A stretch of DNA of 64,000 nt from G963422745 sp963422745. Its GTDB lineage: Bacteria > Actinomycetota > Acidimicrobiia > Acidimicrobiales > Aldehydirespiratoraceae. The stretch's first letter is position 1. Every line of letters begins with the position of its first letter. The notes beneath the pieces are model-generated. The model worked only from the letters and a program-made list of their open reading frames with translations. It was not told the origin of the DNA and ran no database searches. The stretch covers positions 930,001-994,000 of the forward strand of contig OY730477.1 in assembly GCA_963422745.1 (NCBI GenBank), in the 5' to 3' direction. This document shows positions 8,082-17,319 of the stretch, piece by piece. A program made the translations under genes and the position numbers.

Positions 8082-9236
8082 ATGGACCGGCCCGAGATCT
8101 ATCTTGATCATGCTGCCAGCACCCCGGTTAGACCCGAAGCGCGTGCAGCCTGGCTCGCTGCCTGCGACACCCACCACGCCAATCCCACCGGCGTCCATCA
8201 CGGATCTCGGTCAGCGCGGCGTGCCATTGACGACGCCCGGGACACGGTCGCGCAGGTCTTCGGTCGCAGCTCATCTGAGGTTGTGTTCACCAGCGGGGGG
8301 AGCGAGGCCGACAACCTCGCCATCAAAGGAGTGGTCGGATCACGCGGCGGTACCGCGGTCTGCTCCGCGGGCGAGCATCACGCAGTGCTCGAACCTGTCG
8401 TTCACGCTGGCGGGCATACAATTCGTTTGCAGCCCGACGGCACAGTCGACCCTGACGCTTTGGTAGCAACGCTCAACGGTCTCGACAACGTCACGATCGT
8501 CTCACTGATCGCTGTCAACAACGAGACCGGCGCCGTCAACGACCTGCCGACGCTAGCCCGGGTTGTTCGCAACGTGGCACCCGAAGTTGTGCTGCACACC
8601 GACGCTGTGCAAGCCCTGCCCTGGGTTGATGTCGCAGCCTTAGCCGCCGATTTTGATCTCGTGTCTGTCACCGGGCACAAGATCGGCGCGCCGGTGGGCA
8701 CCGGAGCGCTGTTTGTTCGTGACGAGATCCCATTGGATCCTCTGTTGCTTGGCGGTGGCCAAGAAAGAGGTCGCAGAGCCGGAACACCCGACGTTGCGGG
8801 AGCGACCGCTTTCGCCACAGCAGTCCGCATCACCGCCGAGCGTCGCAGTGCAGAGGTCGCCCGCCTTGAAGCGTTGCGTGATCGTCTGGTAGGCGGCCTC
8901 CGAAACCGGCTGGGTGACGCCGTTCGAGCTACCGTGCTCAACGAGGGCGCCACCGTTGCCGCTGGCTTCGCCCACCTGCTCTTCGTTGGCATCGAAGCCG
9001 AGGCCTTGTTGTTCCTGTTAGACCGTGAAGGACTTCGTGCGTCAGCGGCTTCATCGTGTTCCAGCGGCGCCCAGGATCCCTCCCACGTGCTCGCAGCCAT
9101 GGGTGTGTCTCGTAATGTTGCAAGGGGATCGTTGCGGCTCTCTTTGGGCCACACGACTACCGAGGCCGACATAGACACCGCCTTGAGGGTGATCCCACCC
9201 GCGATTCATCGTCTCGCGGCTCACGGAGGTGGCTGA
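8082..9236 (+). CDS. Cysteine desulfurase (IscS/NifS type)
   Basis: 384 residues from ATG 8082 (MDRPEIYLDHAASTP). PLP enzyme that converts cysteine to alanine and enzyme persulfide. Visible motifs: the N-terminal DHAASTP, HHA at the cofactor, SVTGHKIGAPVG carrying the Schiff-base lysine, and the mobile-loop active cysteine in SSCSSGAQDPS. The following gene is mnmA, whose product takes this sulfur for tRNA thiolation; the two abut (TGA then GTG). It may also feed Fe-S assembly and, if selenium is used here, selenium delivery (inference). An upstream in-frame extension to 7989 lacks family similarity. Confidence 0.93.
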   Translation: MDRPEIYLDHAASTPVRPEARAAWLAACDTHHANPTGVHHGSRSARRAIDDARDTVAQVFGRSSSEVVFTSGGSEADNLAIKGVVGSRGGTAVCSAGEHHAVLEPVVHAGGHTIRLQPDGTVDPDALVATLNGLDNVTIVSLIAVNNETGAVNDLPTLARVVRNVAPEVVLHTDAVQALPWVDVAALAADFDLVSVTGHKIGAPVGTGALFVRDEIPLDPLLLGGGQERGRRAGTPDVAGATAFATAVRITAERRSAEVARLEALRDRLVGGLRNRLGDAVRATVLNEGATVAAGFAHLLFVGIEAEALLFLLDREGLRASAASSCSSGAQDPSHVLAAMGVSRNVARGSLRLSLGHTTTEADIDTALRVIPPAIHRLAAHGGG

Positions 9237-10283
9237 GTGGCGGGCGCAGTGATGGTCGCCATGTCTGGCGGTGTCGACTCCTGCGTTGCTGCGGCGTTGT
9301 TGCGTGACGGCGGGTATCACGTTGTTGGTGTCACCATGAAACTCTGGGGTGGCCCGAGCGACACCGGTTGCTGCGCTGTCAGCGATGTCAACGACGCTCG
9401 CCGTGCAGCGGACCGGTTGGGGATCGAACATCATGTCTTCAATTTCGGCGACGAATTCGATCGTGATGTCGTTGCCCCCTATGTGGCCGATCACGCGGCC
9501 GGTCGCACGCCAAACCCCTGCATCGAATGCAATCGGCACCTCAAGTTCGACCGTCTCCTACGCCGTGCCGATGCTCTCGGCTTCGATCTCGTCGCAACTG
9601 GGCACCATGCCCGCGTGGTGGATACCCCCGCCGGGCCGCGTCTGTCCCGTGGCGCTGACACGGCCAAGGACCAGTCATACGTGTTGCACATGCTTAACGA
9701 AACAGTGCTGGGTCGGATCCTCTTTCCGGTAGGCGAGTTAACCAAGGACGAGGTGCGCGCCACAGCGGCAGGCCTCGGCCTCGCGACGGCCGCCAAGCCC
9801 GACAGTCAGGATGTCTGCTTTATCACTGACGCCCACGGCCGCAAAGCATTTCTGGGTGATCGCATCGCTTTGAGGCCAGCAACTGTGATCGACCAAGGCG
9901 TCGTGGTTGGGGAGGTGCCTGCCGTTGAACTAGTCACAATCGGTCAGCGCAGAGGCCTCGGACTCACCGGCGGAGCCGCACCGCGCTATGTCGTTGATGT
10001 TGACACCACGACCTGCACGGTCACGGTCGGTAATCCGTCCGATCTGCTGGTCGACCAGACCCCGCTGGAGTCTTGGACCTGGGTCGGTGACCCGGTCGAT
10101 CAGGTGAGGGTCCAGTGCTCGGCTCACGGTTCGTGTGAACGAGCCAAAGTTGTGGGCAACCGCGTATGTTGGGCCGCACCACAACGAAGGGTCGCCCCTG
10201 GCCAAAGCATCGTTGCTTACGCGGACCTCAATGGTGACAACACCCACAGCATCGTCGTCGGGGGTGGCATCGCTGGCCGTTGA
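9237..10283 (+). CDS. mnmA: tRNA-specific 2-thiouridylase MnmA
   Basis: 348 residues, starting GTG directly after the desulfurase stop. Adds sulfur to U34 of tRNA-Lys, -Glu and -Gln. It has an N-type ATP-pyrophosphatase loop VAMSGGVDSCVAAALL, the first catalytic Cys in NPCIECNRHLKF, the second in DSQDVCFI, and the GQRRGLG segment of the C-terminal part. Length is normal for the family. Clearly coupled with the upstream desulfurase as sulfur donor. Confidence 0.95.
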   Translation: MAGAVMVAMSGGVDSCVAAALLRDGGYHVVGVTMKLWGGPSDTGCCAVSDVNDARRAADRLGIEHHVFNFGDEFDRDVVAPYVADHAAGRTPNPCIECNRHLKFDRLLRRADALGFDLVATGHHARVVDTPAGPRLSRGADTAKDQSYVLHMLNETVLGRILFPVGELTKDEVRATAAGLGLATAAKPDSQDVCFITDAHGRKAFLGDRIALRPATVIDQGVVVGEVPAVELVTIGQRRGLGLTGGAAPRYVVDVDTTTCTVTVGNPSDLLVDQTPLESWTWVGDPVDQVRVQCSAHGSCERAKVVGNRVCWAAPQRRVAPGQSIVAYADLNGDNTHSIVVGGGIAGR

Positions 10284-10468
10284 TACGGCACCGTGTGCTG
10301 GCCGATACCGCGACGATGGCCCCAACCGGATCCTCTATCCTGCGGCCAATCGGACACTATGCCCGCGGCCGCGGCTAATCCGGCCCTACCCTGTGGCTAA
10401 CCGGACACTATGCCCGCGGCTAACCCGACCTTGCTATCTAAGCCGCTCGGGGTCAACCCCTTGGCGTG
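10284..10468. repeat. Degenerate repeats between mnmA and a convergent gene
   Basis: A gap of 185 bp holding imperfect copies of a CGGACACTATGCCCGCGGC block (near 10350 and 10402) with related GGCTAA/GGCCAAT units. No gene or clear terminator is seen. Confidence 0.6.
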
Positions 10469-11353
10469 TCAGGCGATGGTTATCCCCCGACTCAGTGCTG
10501 TCTCCATGACTGCTGCTGGTCGGGTGGGTGTGAACAGTACGGAGTCGACATTGCCTCGTCGGTGACCGCGGCGTCCTGCGAGGATCGTTATCTCAATGGG
10601 GTTCACAAGCTTCAGTTCCAAAGCGAGGCCAAGAGCTGCGGCGGTGAGGTCTGTGGCAGTGTTGTGCGCCGCCGCGGGTCCGAGGCCTGCAATCTCGCGT
10701 CTCGAAAAAAGCACCGGTTCAGCCAAGCTGACGCGATCGTGAAGCACCAGACCGTTGGGGACAAACACCACGAAGCGCCCCGATAGTCCATTCATTGCGC
10801 GAAAACCGACGACAGCCACGCCTAAACCGACGATCGAGACACCGATTCCCATAACGGTGTGCCCGTTGGCCGCCAGCAACGGTCCGGTCCACAACGCCGC
10901 CACCGTCAAGGCCCACGTCAAGGGCAACACAACACACATGACGGGTCCGGAAGGGCGAAGCAGGTATCGGCGCTCATAGCCATAGCTTGCTGCGTCCACA
11001 TTTCGATCGCCGATCTCCGGCATCAACACAAAGCCAGCGGCCGTGAGCGCCGCAATCAACCCGATCAACGTGCTCCAGTCGGGCCAGCCGATCCGATCAG
11101 CCGCCCAAACCGCCACGGGCACAGCCGCCACTGCGCCGATCCGGGCGATGGTGAGAGTGACTGGACCAATAACGGTCAACGCCACCAACGTGACGAACCA
11201 CCAGGCCCACGCCATCACCGTGCAGGTATCACGGACGGCGTCGGACGTGTCCTGCAGCGCATCACCCATCAGCTCACCGAGGGTGAAGGGCTGCACAACC
11301 CACACAACGAACGCCCCCACAACCGGCGTCCGGTCACGCACAGATGCGATCAC
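10469..11353 (-). CDS. Conserved actinobacterial membrane protein, function unknown
   Basis: About 294 residues if started at GTG 11353; the frame stays open to a TTG at 11434. It has several hydrophobic helices in the first half (VVGAFVVWVVQPF, WWFVTLVALTVIGPVTL, WSTLIGLIAALTAAGFVLMPEIG) and two central ones (around PVMCVVLPLTWALTVAALW and TVMGIGVSIVGLGVAVVGF). The soluble C-terminal region includes VLHDRVSLAEPVLFSRREI and GLGPA. The layout resembles actinobacterial multi-helix proteins of unknown role. It is convergent with mnmA and separated from ligA by repeats. Confidence 0.65.
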   Translation of the reverse strand: MIASVRDRTPVVGAFVVWVVQPFTLGELMGDALQDTSDAVRDTCTVMAWAWWFVTLVALTVIGPVTLTIARIGAVAAVPVAVWAADRIGWPDWSTLIGLIAALTAAGFVLMPEIGDRNVDAASYGYERRYLLRPSGPVMCVVLPLTWALTVAALWTGPLLAANGHTVMGIGVSIVGLGVAVVGFRAMNGLSGRFVVFVPNGLVLHDRVSLAEPVLFSRREIAGLGPAAAHNTATDLTAAALGLALELKLVNPIEITILAGRRGHRRGNVDSVLFTPTRPAAVMETALSRGITIA

Positions 11354-11434
11354 ACACGTCAAGGTATCGGGCGTCGGATCGTCACCACCAGAACTGTCAA
11401 CGCGCGCTGAAATTGTCACCCTGATAGTTGTCAA

Positions 11435-11790
11435 TCGGTGGTTGTTAATCGGTGGTTGTGCCTGCGGGACTCCGGTGGTTGATAGTTGGTGGTTGTATGC
11501 GTGGGCGGGTGTTGCGGTGCTTGTTAGTTGGTGGTTGTCCCAGCGGGTGTTGCGGTAGTTGTCAATCGGTAGCTGTCCCTGTGGGACTCCGGTGGTTGTT
11601 AGTTGGTGGTTGTCTGCGTGGGCGGGTGTTGCGGTGCTTGTTAGTTGGTGGTTGTCCCAGCGGGTGTTGCGGTGGTTGTCAATCGGTGGTTGTGCCTGCG
11701 GGACTCCGGTGGTTGATAGTTGGTGGTTGTCTGCGTGGGCGGGTGTTGCGGTAGCTGCCCCAGCGGGTAATCGAAGACTGTCAAACGGAA
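11435..11790. repeat. Compound tandem repeats upstream of ligA
   Basis: About 350 bp of interleaved GT-rich copies built from GTTAGTTGGTGGTTGT, CTGCGTGGGCGGGTGTTGCGG and TGTGCCTGCGGGACTCCGG blocks, each recurring three or more times in the same order. They lie directly before ligA, with the last copy ending about 20 bp before its start, so they occupy the promoter/leader region. The reading frame remains open through them by composition only. Confidence 0.9.
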
Positions 11791-11801
11791 CTATTCTTGC
11801 G

Positions 11802-14309
11802 ATGATGCAGCGCCCCGGCGATCCTGCGAAGCCCGAAGCCCGAATCTCCGATCTGCGGGTCCGGCTCGCGCAGCATCAGAAGGCCTACCACGAACATGAC
11901 GCGCCATCGATCCCCGACGCCGACTACGACCGGATGTTGCTCGAACTGCGGGATCTGGAGTCCGCCCATCCCGAACTCGCTCACCCTGAGTCGCCGACCG
12001 GGCGCATAGGCGGGGCACGCAACGAAGCATTCGCCCCGGTCACCCACACCGTCGCGATGATGTCGCTGCACAATGCTTTCAACTTGGGTGAGCTACGCGA
12101 ATGGACCGGTCGCATCGAACGCCGTCTCGAAGGCCGAACGGTGCCCGCCTACGCCGTCGAAATGAAGTTCGATGGCCTTGCAATCTCGCTGCGCTACGAG
12201 AACGGTGCACTCGTTCAGGGTGCCACCCGAGGCGATGGCTACGTCGGTGAAGATGTCACCCACAACGTGGCAACGATCACTGACATTCCCAGCACCTTGT
12301 CGGGTGAGCCGCCGTCTCTGCTTGAGGTACGTGGCGAAGTCTTCATGCAGTTGTCAAGCTTCGCCGCTCTGAACCAGCGCCAGGTAGAGCTAGCCGAGGA
12401 GAAGAGACTCGAGTTACAGACAAAGGCAGCGAAGACACAAGAGACGACCGAAAACGGGTCCCTGCAAGTGTCTAAGTCTGTAGGGGGTTCGAAGGATCAT
12501 GTGTCTGAGTCTCTCGAGGGTTCGAAGGATCATGTGTCTGAGTCTCTTGAGCCCTCGAAGGTTCAGGTGTCTAAGTCTCTTGAGCCCTCGAAGGTTCAGG
12601 TGTCTAAGTCTTGTGAACGTTCGAAGGTTGAGGTGTCTAAGTCTCTTGAGCCCTCGGAGGTTCAGGTGTCTGAGTCTTGTGAACGTTCGAAGGTTGAGGT
12701 GTCTAAGTCTCTTGAGCCCTCGGAGGTTCAGGTGTCTGAGTCTTGTGAACGTTCGAAGGTTGAGGTGTCTAAGTCTCTCGAGCCCTCGGAGGTTCAGGTG
12801 TCTAAGTCTCCCGAACCTAAGTTGTATGTGAATCCGCGCAACACTGCGGCCGGGTCGCTACGCCAGATCGACCCATCAATCACCGCGGAGCGAGACCTGT
12901 CGTTTTTCTGCTACCAGCTAGGCCTCGCCGAAGACGGACCTGAACTCGTCACTCACACCGACACGCTTCGCTGGCTTGCCTCACTCGGCCTGCCCGTCAG
13001 CGACCAGACCGTCACCGTGACCTCCATCGAAGACCTTGAGAAACGGATCCGGAACCTTGAGGCTCGTCGCCATGACTTCGACTACGAATTCGACGGTGTC
13101 GTGGTCAAGGTCAACGATCTCGCCTTGCAGGCCGAACTCGGAGCCGACACCAAGGCCCCTCGCTGGGCAATCGCCTACAAACTCCCGCCGGAGGAACGCA
13201 CCACCAAACTCATAGACATTGAGGTGTCGATCGGGCCGTCCGGGCAGGTCACACCGTTCGCCAGGCTTGAGCCGGTGTTTGTCGGAGGCGTGACCGTCGT
13301 AACGGCTACATTGCACAACGAGGATCAGGTTGCCTCCAAGGATGTACGTCCCGGCGACACCGTAATTGTGCGTCGTGCCGGTGACGTGATTCCCGAGGTG
13401 CTCGGGCCGGTGCTGGCGGATCGTGATCCCGACTCCGAACCTTGGGTCTTCCCCACCCGGTGCCCGGTCTGTGATGAGCCTCTGGTACGTGAAGTCGGGG
13501 CGGCCGCCACGAATTGCGTGAACGTCAACTGCCCGCGTCAGGTCCGCGGCCGCATAGAGCATTTCTGTGGTCGTACCGCCATGGACATTGAGAACCTCGG
13601 AGAAAAGAACATCGACCGGTTCGTCACACTCGGACTGCTCAAAGACGCAGCCGACCTATACACACTTGACTTCGACAAGGTGCTGGATCTTGAAGGTTTC
13701 AAACAGAAGTCGGTCGACAACCTGGCTGACGGTATCGAAGCCTCCAAAGCCCGGCCCTTGGGTAACTTGTTGTTCGCGTTGAGCATCCCCGGCGTTGGTG
13801 TGGTCAACGCCGGGATGCTTGCGGACTCTTTCGGTTCCGTGGATCGAATAATGAGCGCGTCTTCCGACACCATCGCTGCCGTGGAGGGTTTCGGCCCTGT
13901 CACAGCAGTTACGATCCATCGTTGGTTTTCTGATCCGGATAACCGGGATCTCATGGCCCGCTTCGCCGCTGCCGGGCTCAACATGACCGCAGACGTCGTG
14001 AACCCCTTCAAGGTTCAGAACCTTGTCGGCAAGGTTGTAGTGGTGAGTGGCAAGCTGGAGGGTTACACCCGAGACAGCGCCGTGGAAGCGGTCAAGGCTC
14101 GCGGCGGGAAGTCACCAGGTGGTGTGTCTGCTAAGACCATGGCATTAGTCGCGGGGGCCGATCCTGGAGTGTCGAAGGTTACCAAGGCACGCAACCTTCA
14201 GATCCCGATACTTGACGAAGATGGGTTTGGGCATCTGCTTCGAACCGGAGAGCTCCCTGCAACCGGAGAGCTCCCTGCCAGTGGGCTTCGCTCTGAGCCG
14301 TCTAGTTGA
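11802..14309 (+). CDS. ligA: NAD-dependent DNA ligase with repeat insertion in the adenylation domain
   Basis: 835 residues from ATG 11802; family norm is about 670-720. Order: Ia domain (DADYDRMLLELRDLE), nucleotidyltransferase with catalytic Lys in EMKFDGLAISLRYENG, ATRGDGYVGEDVT, then an inserted repeat tract at about residues 200-338, the resumed domain at NPRNTAAGSLRQ, OB fold, Zn finger (CPVC...NCVNVNCPRQ), HhH region and a C-terminal BRCT domain (VQNLVGKVVVVSGKLEG). It seals nicks in replication and is normally the only essential ligase. The insertion falls between the LNQRQVELAEEKR helix and NPRN, a surface position, so activity should persist. The C-terminal tail carries a short duplicated TGELPA. 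Confidence 0.95.
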   Translation: MMQRPGDPAKPEARISDLRVRLAQHQKAYHEHDAPSIPDADYDRMLLELRDLESAHPELAHPESPTGRIGGARNEAFAPVTHTVAMMSLHNAFNLGELREWTGRIERRLEGRTVPAYAVEMKFDGLAISLRYENGALVQGATRGDGYVGEDVTHNVATITDIPSTLSGEPPSLLEVRGEVFMQLSSFAALNQRQVELAEEKRLELQTKAAKTQETTENGSLQVSKSVGGSKDHVSESLEGSKDHVSESLEPSKVQVSKSLEPSKVQVSKSCERSKVEVSKSLEPSEVQVSESCERSKVEVSKSLEPSEVQVSESCERSKVEVSKSLEPSEVQVSKSPEPKLYVNPRNTAAGSLRQIDPSITAERDLSFFCYQLGLAEDGPELVTHTDTLRWLASLGLPVSDQTVTVTSIEDLEKRIRNLEARRHDFDYEFDGVVVKVNDLALQAELGADTKAPRWAIAYKLPPEERTTKLIDIEVSIGPSGQVTPFARLEPVFVGGVTVVTATLHNEDQVASKDVRPGDTVIVRRAGDVIPEVLGPVLADRDPDSEPWVFPTRCPVCDEPLVREVGAAATNCVNVNCPRQVRGRIEHFCGRTAMDIENLGEKNIDRFVTLGLLKDAADLYTLDFDKVLDLEGFKQKSVDNLADGIEASKARPLGNLLFALSIPGVGVVNAGMLADSFGSVDRIMSASSDTIAAVEGFGPVTAVTIHRWFSDPDNRDLMARFAAAGLNMTADVVNPFKVQNLVGKVVVVSGKLEGYTRDSAVEAVKARGGKSPGGVSAKTMALVAGADPGVSKVTKARNLQIPILDEDGFGHLLRTGELPATGELPASGLRSEPSS
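12469..12815. repeat. 33/66-bp in-frame repeat inside ligA
   Basis: Ten or so 33-bp modules of GTGTCTAAGTCTCTTGAGCC-type sequence encode S[KE]S[LC]E[PR]S[KE]V[QE]V (11 residues). In the later part they pair into an exact 66-bp unit (TCTGAGTCTTGTGAACG at 12669 and 12735). Composition differs sharply from ligA itself (AG/T-rich, Ser/Lys/Glu/Val). Confidence 0.95.
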
Positions 14310-14355
14310 TTGTGAGGGTTTGGTTGAAAGTGATGGTTTGGTTGACAGTGAAGGT

Positions 14356-14784
14356 TTAGTTGACTGTGAACGACCATCGGATCGTTTCACGTACGCCAGG
14401 AACGGCGATCTTCTCGAATGTGGCCTCCGCACAGTTGGATTCTGCGGCCAACTCTCGAATGGGGCGACCCTCCGCCGGTGTGTAGATCCACCACTGCAAT
14501 CCCTCAACGTGGCGTGCATGAGCGGTCACGTCGACAGGCCGTAGGCATCGGGCGTCGGCGGAGATTGTCAATTGCACCAGCTGGTATTGAGAGCTGAGAT
14601 CAATGCCGACCGATTGCTGCTGCAATACCTCGTCTCCACGATTCGGGATCAGCGCCTCAACTGCCGGATTGTCGGTAACCGACAGGTCAGGCGTTCCGCT
14701 GTTGCCGATCAGGCCCGCCGAAGCGATGAATCCGAGCCCCACGGCTATCAGCGCCGCAAGCAAGAGACGTTGGCGACGAGCCAC
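14356..14784 (-). CDS. Membrane-anchored extracytoplasmic protein, function unknown
   Basis: 142 residues from GTG 14784 (MARRQRLLLAALIAVGLGF). It has a positively charged start, one N-terminal membrane helix, then a soluble domain (IPNRGDEVLQQQSVGIDL, WWIYTPAEGRPI) with two Cys (ARCLRP, ESNCAEA) that could form a disulfide. The start lies 5 bp after the SCP2-like gene stop, so the two form an operon. It is convergent with ligA; the gap 14310-14355 has degenerate 18-bp GTTTGGTTGA-type repeats. Confidence 0.7.
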   Translation of the reverse strand: MARRQRLLLAALIAVGLGFIASAGLIGNSGTPDLSVTDNPAVEALIPNRGDEVLQQQSVGIDLSSQYQLVQLTISADARCLRPVDVTAHARHVEGLQWWIYTPAEGRPIRELAAESNCAEATFEKIAVPGVRETIRWSFTVN

Positions 14785-14788
14785 GTAC

Positions 14789-15250
14789 CTAAGCCCGCCC
14801 TGCGGTGATCTCGTCAACTCGCCGCGCCAACTCGCGCAGTTCGCCACGGCGTGGATCGCCGGGCGGTGGTGGAGTCAGCTCCCCGGCCAACATCAGCAAC
14901 TTCGACGAGTCACCAGTCACCCTCACCGCACCGCTGAACAACGCTTGCATCACTGCGCCGGTCTCACGTCGCACGAATAGGTCAAGGGCAAGTTCATAGG
15001 GCATCTGTATCGAGAAGTCCGGTTTGTTGAGGTGCCCGGTCTCGATCATCGGTGTAGGCCCAGTCGTGTCTATATGCCCACAGATCGTGGGTTCGTCGAA
15101 AGGGGCATTGGTGATCGTCACGTTGGCTGCGAAGTCGTGGGGGAACTTACGGTCGGCGAAGTCCGCACGCACTTTGCGCATGGCAGCAATCCAGTCGGGA
15201 CTCAGAAATTCGTATGCCACTGGCGCAGCGTAGACCGGTGCCGAGTTCAT
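14789..15250 (-). CDS. SCP2 sterol-transfer-like protein
   Basis: 153 residues from ATG 15250 (MNSAPVYAAPVAYEFLSPDW). The body looks like the SCP2 fold: an N-terminal helix (FLSPDWIAAMRKVRADF), beta strands (ANVTITNAPF), then the typical PDFSIQMPYELALDLF...MQALFSGAVRVTGDSSKLLML block. SCP2-like domains bind hydrophobic ligands. An upstream ATG at 15295 overlaps the divergent gatC start, so 15250 is preferred. Confidence 0.72.
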   Translation of the reverse strand: MNSAPVYAAPVAYEFLSPDWIAAMRKVRADFADRKFPHDFAANVTITNAPFDEPTICGHIDTTGPTPMIETGHLNKPDFSIQMPYELALDLFVRRETGAVMQALFSGAVRVTGDSSKLLMLAGELTPPPPGDPRRGELRELARRVDEITAGRA

Positions 15251-15293
15251 ACCCCCCGGGCTGTTCTCGTAGCGTTGCCTATCCTCATGGGTC

Positions 15294-15686
15294 ATGCCGG
15301 AACGCATCACCCGAGACGATGTGATTCACGTAGCCCGTCTCGCCCGGCTGGACCTGACCACCGAGGAGATCGATCGGTTTACGGCACAACTCAGTGACGT
15401 ACTCAATCATGTGTCCGACATCGAAGCCCTCGACGTGGGTGATATACCGCCGACGTCGCACCCCGTGGCTTTGGTGAACGTGTTTCGACTCGACGAGTTG
15501 CGACCCTCCCTCAATCACGACGAGGTGCTCAATGCAGCACCCGCTGTTGAGAATGGCCGTTTTCGGGTGCCGCCGATTCTGGACGACAAGGCCGCTAACG
15601 ACGACAAGGCTGCTCAGGATCGGGCCGGTCAGGACAAGGCGGCCAGCCAAGACATGGCTGTTCAGGATCGGGCCTCTGACCGGTGA
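15294..15686 (+). CDS. gatC: Aspartyl/glutamyl-tRNA amidotransferase subunit C
   Basis: 130 residues; the first 95 are a normal GatC (ITRDDVIHVARLARLDLTTEEIDRF, then GDIPPTSHPV). GatC holds the GatA-GatB complex together for the transamidation of Glu-tRNA-Gln and Asp-tRNA-Asn. The last 35 residues are a charged tail of degenerate DKAAQDRA-type repeats not typical of GatC. The stop overlaps the gatA GTG start (GTGA). Confidence 0.93.
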   Translation: MPERITRDDVIHVARLARLDLTTEEIDRFTAQLSDVLNHVSDIEALDVGDIPPTSHPVALVNVFRLDELRPSLNHDEVLNAAPAVENGRFRVPPILDDKAANDDKAAQDRAGQDKAASQDMAVQDRASDR

Positions 15687-17116
15687 GCGCACGGGCGTTG
15701 GTGTCGGAGATAGCAGCCGGGCGTCGGTCCGCTTCCGAAGTCCTTGAAGAACACCTGGCGCACATATACGCAGGTGAGCCGCAGCTCCACGCTTTCAACC
15801 TGATCACCGACGAGCTGGCCCGTGCCAGCGCGGCCGCCGTAGACATTGCCGCGAAAGCCGGGCGACCACTTGGCCCTCTGGCCGGTGTGCCGGTCGCGCT
15901 GAAGGACAACATATGCACCCGGGGGATTCCTACTACTTGCTCGTCTCGGATCCTTGACGGCTGGTGCCCGCCCTATGACGCCACTGTCGTCTCCCGTCTT
16001 GCCGCGGCCGGAGCAGTGATCGTGGGCAAGACCAACCTTGATGAGTTCGCAATGGGCTCCTCCACGGAGAACTCGGCCTTCGGCCCCACCCGCAACCCCC
16101 ACGACCTCACACGTGTGCCGGGTGGATCGTCGGGTGGTTCCGCCGCCGCCGTGGCCGCCGGGTTCGCTGCCCTCGCCGTCGGGTCCGACACGGGCGGTTC
16201 GATCCGCCAACCCGCAGCGTTCTGTGGCATCGTCGGGATGAAACCCACCTACGGCACCGTTAGCCGATTTGGCCTTGTCGCCTTTGCTTCGTCACTGGAC
16301 CAGATCGGCCCCCTCGCTGCCGACGTCGCCGACGCTGCGCTGCTCTACGACCTCCTCGCCGGTCCCGATCCAGCCGACTCCACTTCGATCCGAGATTTCG
16401 TGCCGAACGCTGTCAACCATCTCGATCGTGGTGTCGACGGGCTCCGTGTCGGTGTGGTCGCTGAGCTGTCGGGTGGTCCCGGGTCGGTGCAAGGCCTGGC
16501 ACCTTGTGTAGTGGGCCGAACAACCGACGCCGTTGAGGCACTGTCCGCAGCCGGTGCCGATGTGCGTGTGGTCTCCGTTCCATCCGCCGTCCTGGGACTG
16601 AGTGCCTACTACCTCGTGGCACCGGCGGAGGCGTCAAGCAATCTCGCCCGCTACGACGGTGTGCGACACGGCCTCAGGGTTGATGCCGCCACCACAGCCA
16701 AAATGAACATCGCTACACGCACCCTCGGGTTCGGCGACGAGGTCAAGCGCCGGATCATGCTGGGCACCTACGCCCTTTCCGCTGGCTACTACGACGCCTT
16801 CTACGGCAAGGCGCTCAAGGTGCGCACAATGATGCTGCGCGAATTCGCCTCCGTGTACGACAATGTTGACGTGTTAGTGACACCAACCGCGCCAACGTCT
16901 GCATTCGCGTTGGGTGAACGCACCGCAGACCCAATGAAGATGTATGTCAACGACGTGTGCACGATCCCGGCGAATCTCACCGGTCACCCTGCGATCTCGG
17001 TTCCGTTCGGGACTGCGGCCGACAACATGCCGGTCGGGGTCCAGATTATGGCACCCGCATTGCATGACGGTGTCACGTTTCAGGTGGCTGCAGTGCTCGA
17101 GAAGGCGGCATCTTGA
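15683..17116 (+). CDS. gatA: Aspartyl/glutamyl-tRNA amidotransferase subunit A
   Basis: 477 residues. The amidase-signature catalytic triad region is visible: Lys in GVPVALKDNICTRG, the Gly/Ser-rich GGSSGGSAAAVAAGFAALAVG and the nucleophile segment GSDTGGSIRQPAAFCGIVG. It hydrolyses glutamine and supplies ammonia to GatB. Starts with GTG overlapping the gatC stop. Confidence 0.96.
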   Translation: MSARALVSEIAAGRRSASEVLEEHLAHIYAGEPQLHAFNLITDELARASAAAVDIAAKAGRPLGPLAGVPVALKDNICTRGIPTTCSSRILDGWCPPYDATVVSRLAAAGAVIVGKTNLDEFAMGSSTENSAFGPTRNPHDLTRVPGGSSGGSAAAVAAGFAALAVGSDTGGSIRQPAAFCGIVGMKPTYGTVSRFGLVAFASSLDQIGPLAADVADAALLYDLLAGPDPADSTSIRDFVPNAVNHLDRGVDGLRVGVVAELSGGPGSVQGLAPCVVGRTTDAVEALSAAGADVRVVSVPSAVLGLSAYYLVAPAEASSNLARYDGVRHGLRVDAATTAKMNIATRTLGFGDEVKRRIMLGTYALSAGYYDAFYGKALKVRTMMLREFASVYDNVDVLVTPTAPTSAFALGERTADPMKMYVNDVCTIPANLTGHPAISVPFGTAADNMPVGVQIMAPALHDGVTFQVAAVLEKAAS

Positions 17117-17319
17117 AAGCCTTGAGAACATCAAAGAGAGCCTGCTGCTCGCTCAATCAGACGACCCGCGCCGATCTGGATGCTGTGTCTTTGTCTGGTG
17201 TAGTGTCCTTGTCTTGGGGCAACCTCTTTCAGATATCAAGAGTTCTTTCAAATATTAGAACCTCGAGTCTCAAATGAAGTCGACGAAGTGATCGGTGCAG
17301 TGAACGGAGGTTGGTTTCG

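Noticed and set aside
11452..11754. Trp/Gly/Val-rich frame upstream of ligA
   Set aside because: Product of the GT-rich repeats; the ligA family sequence begins only at 11802.
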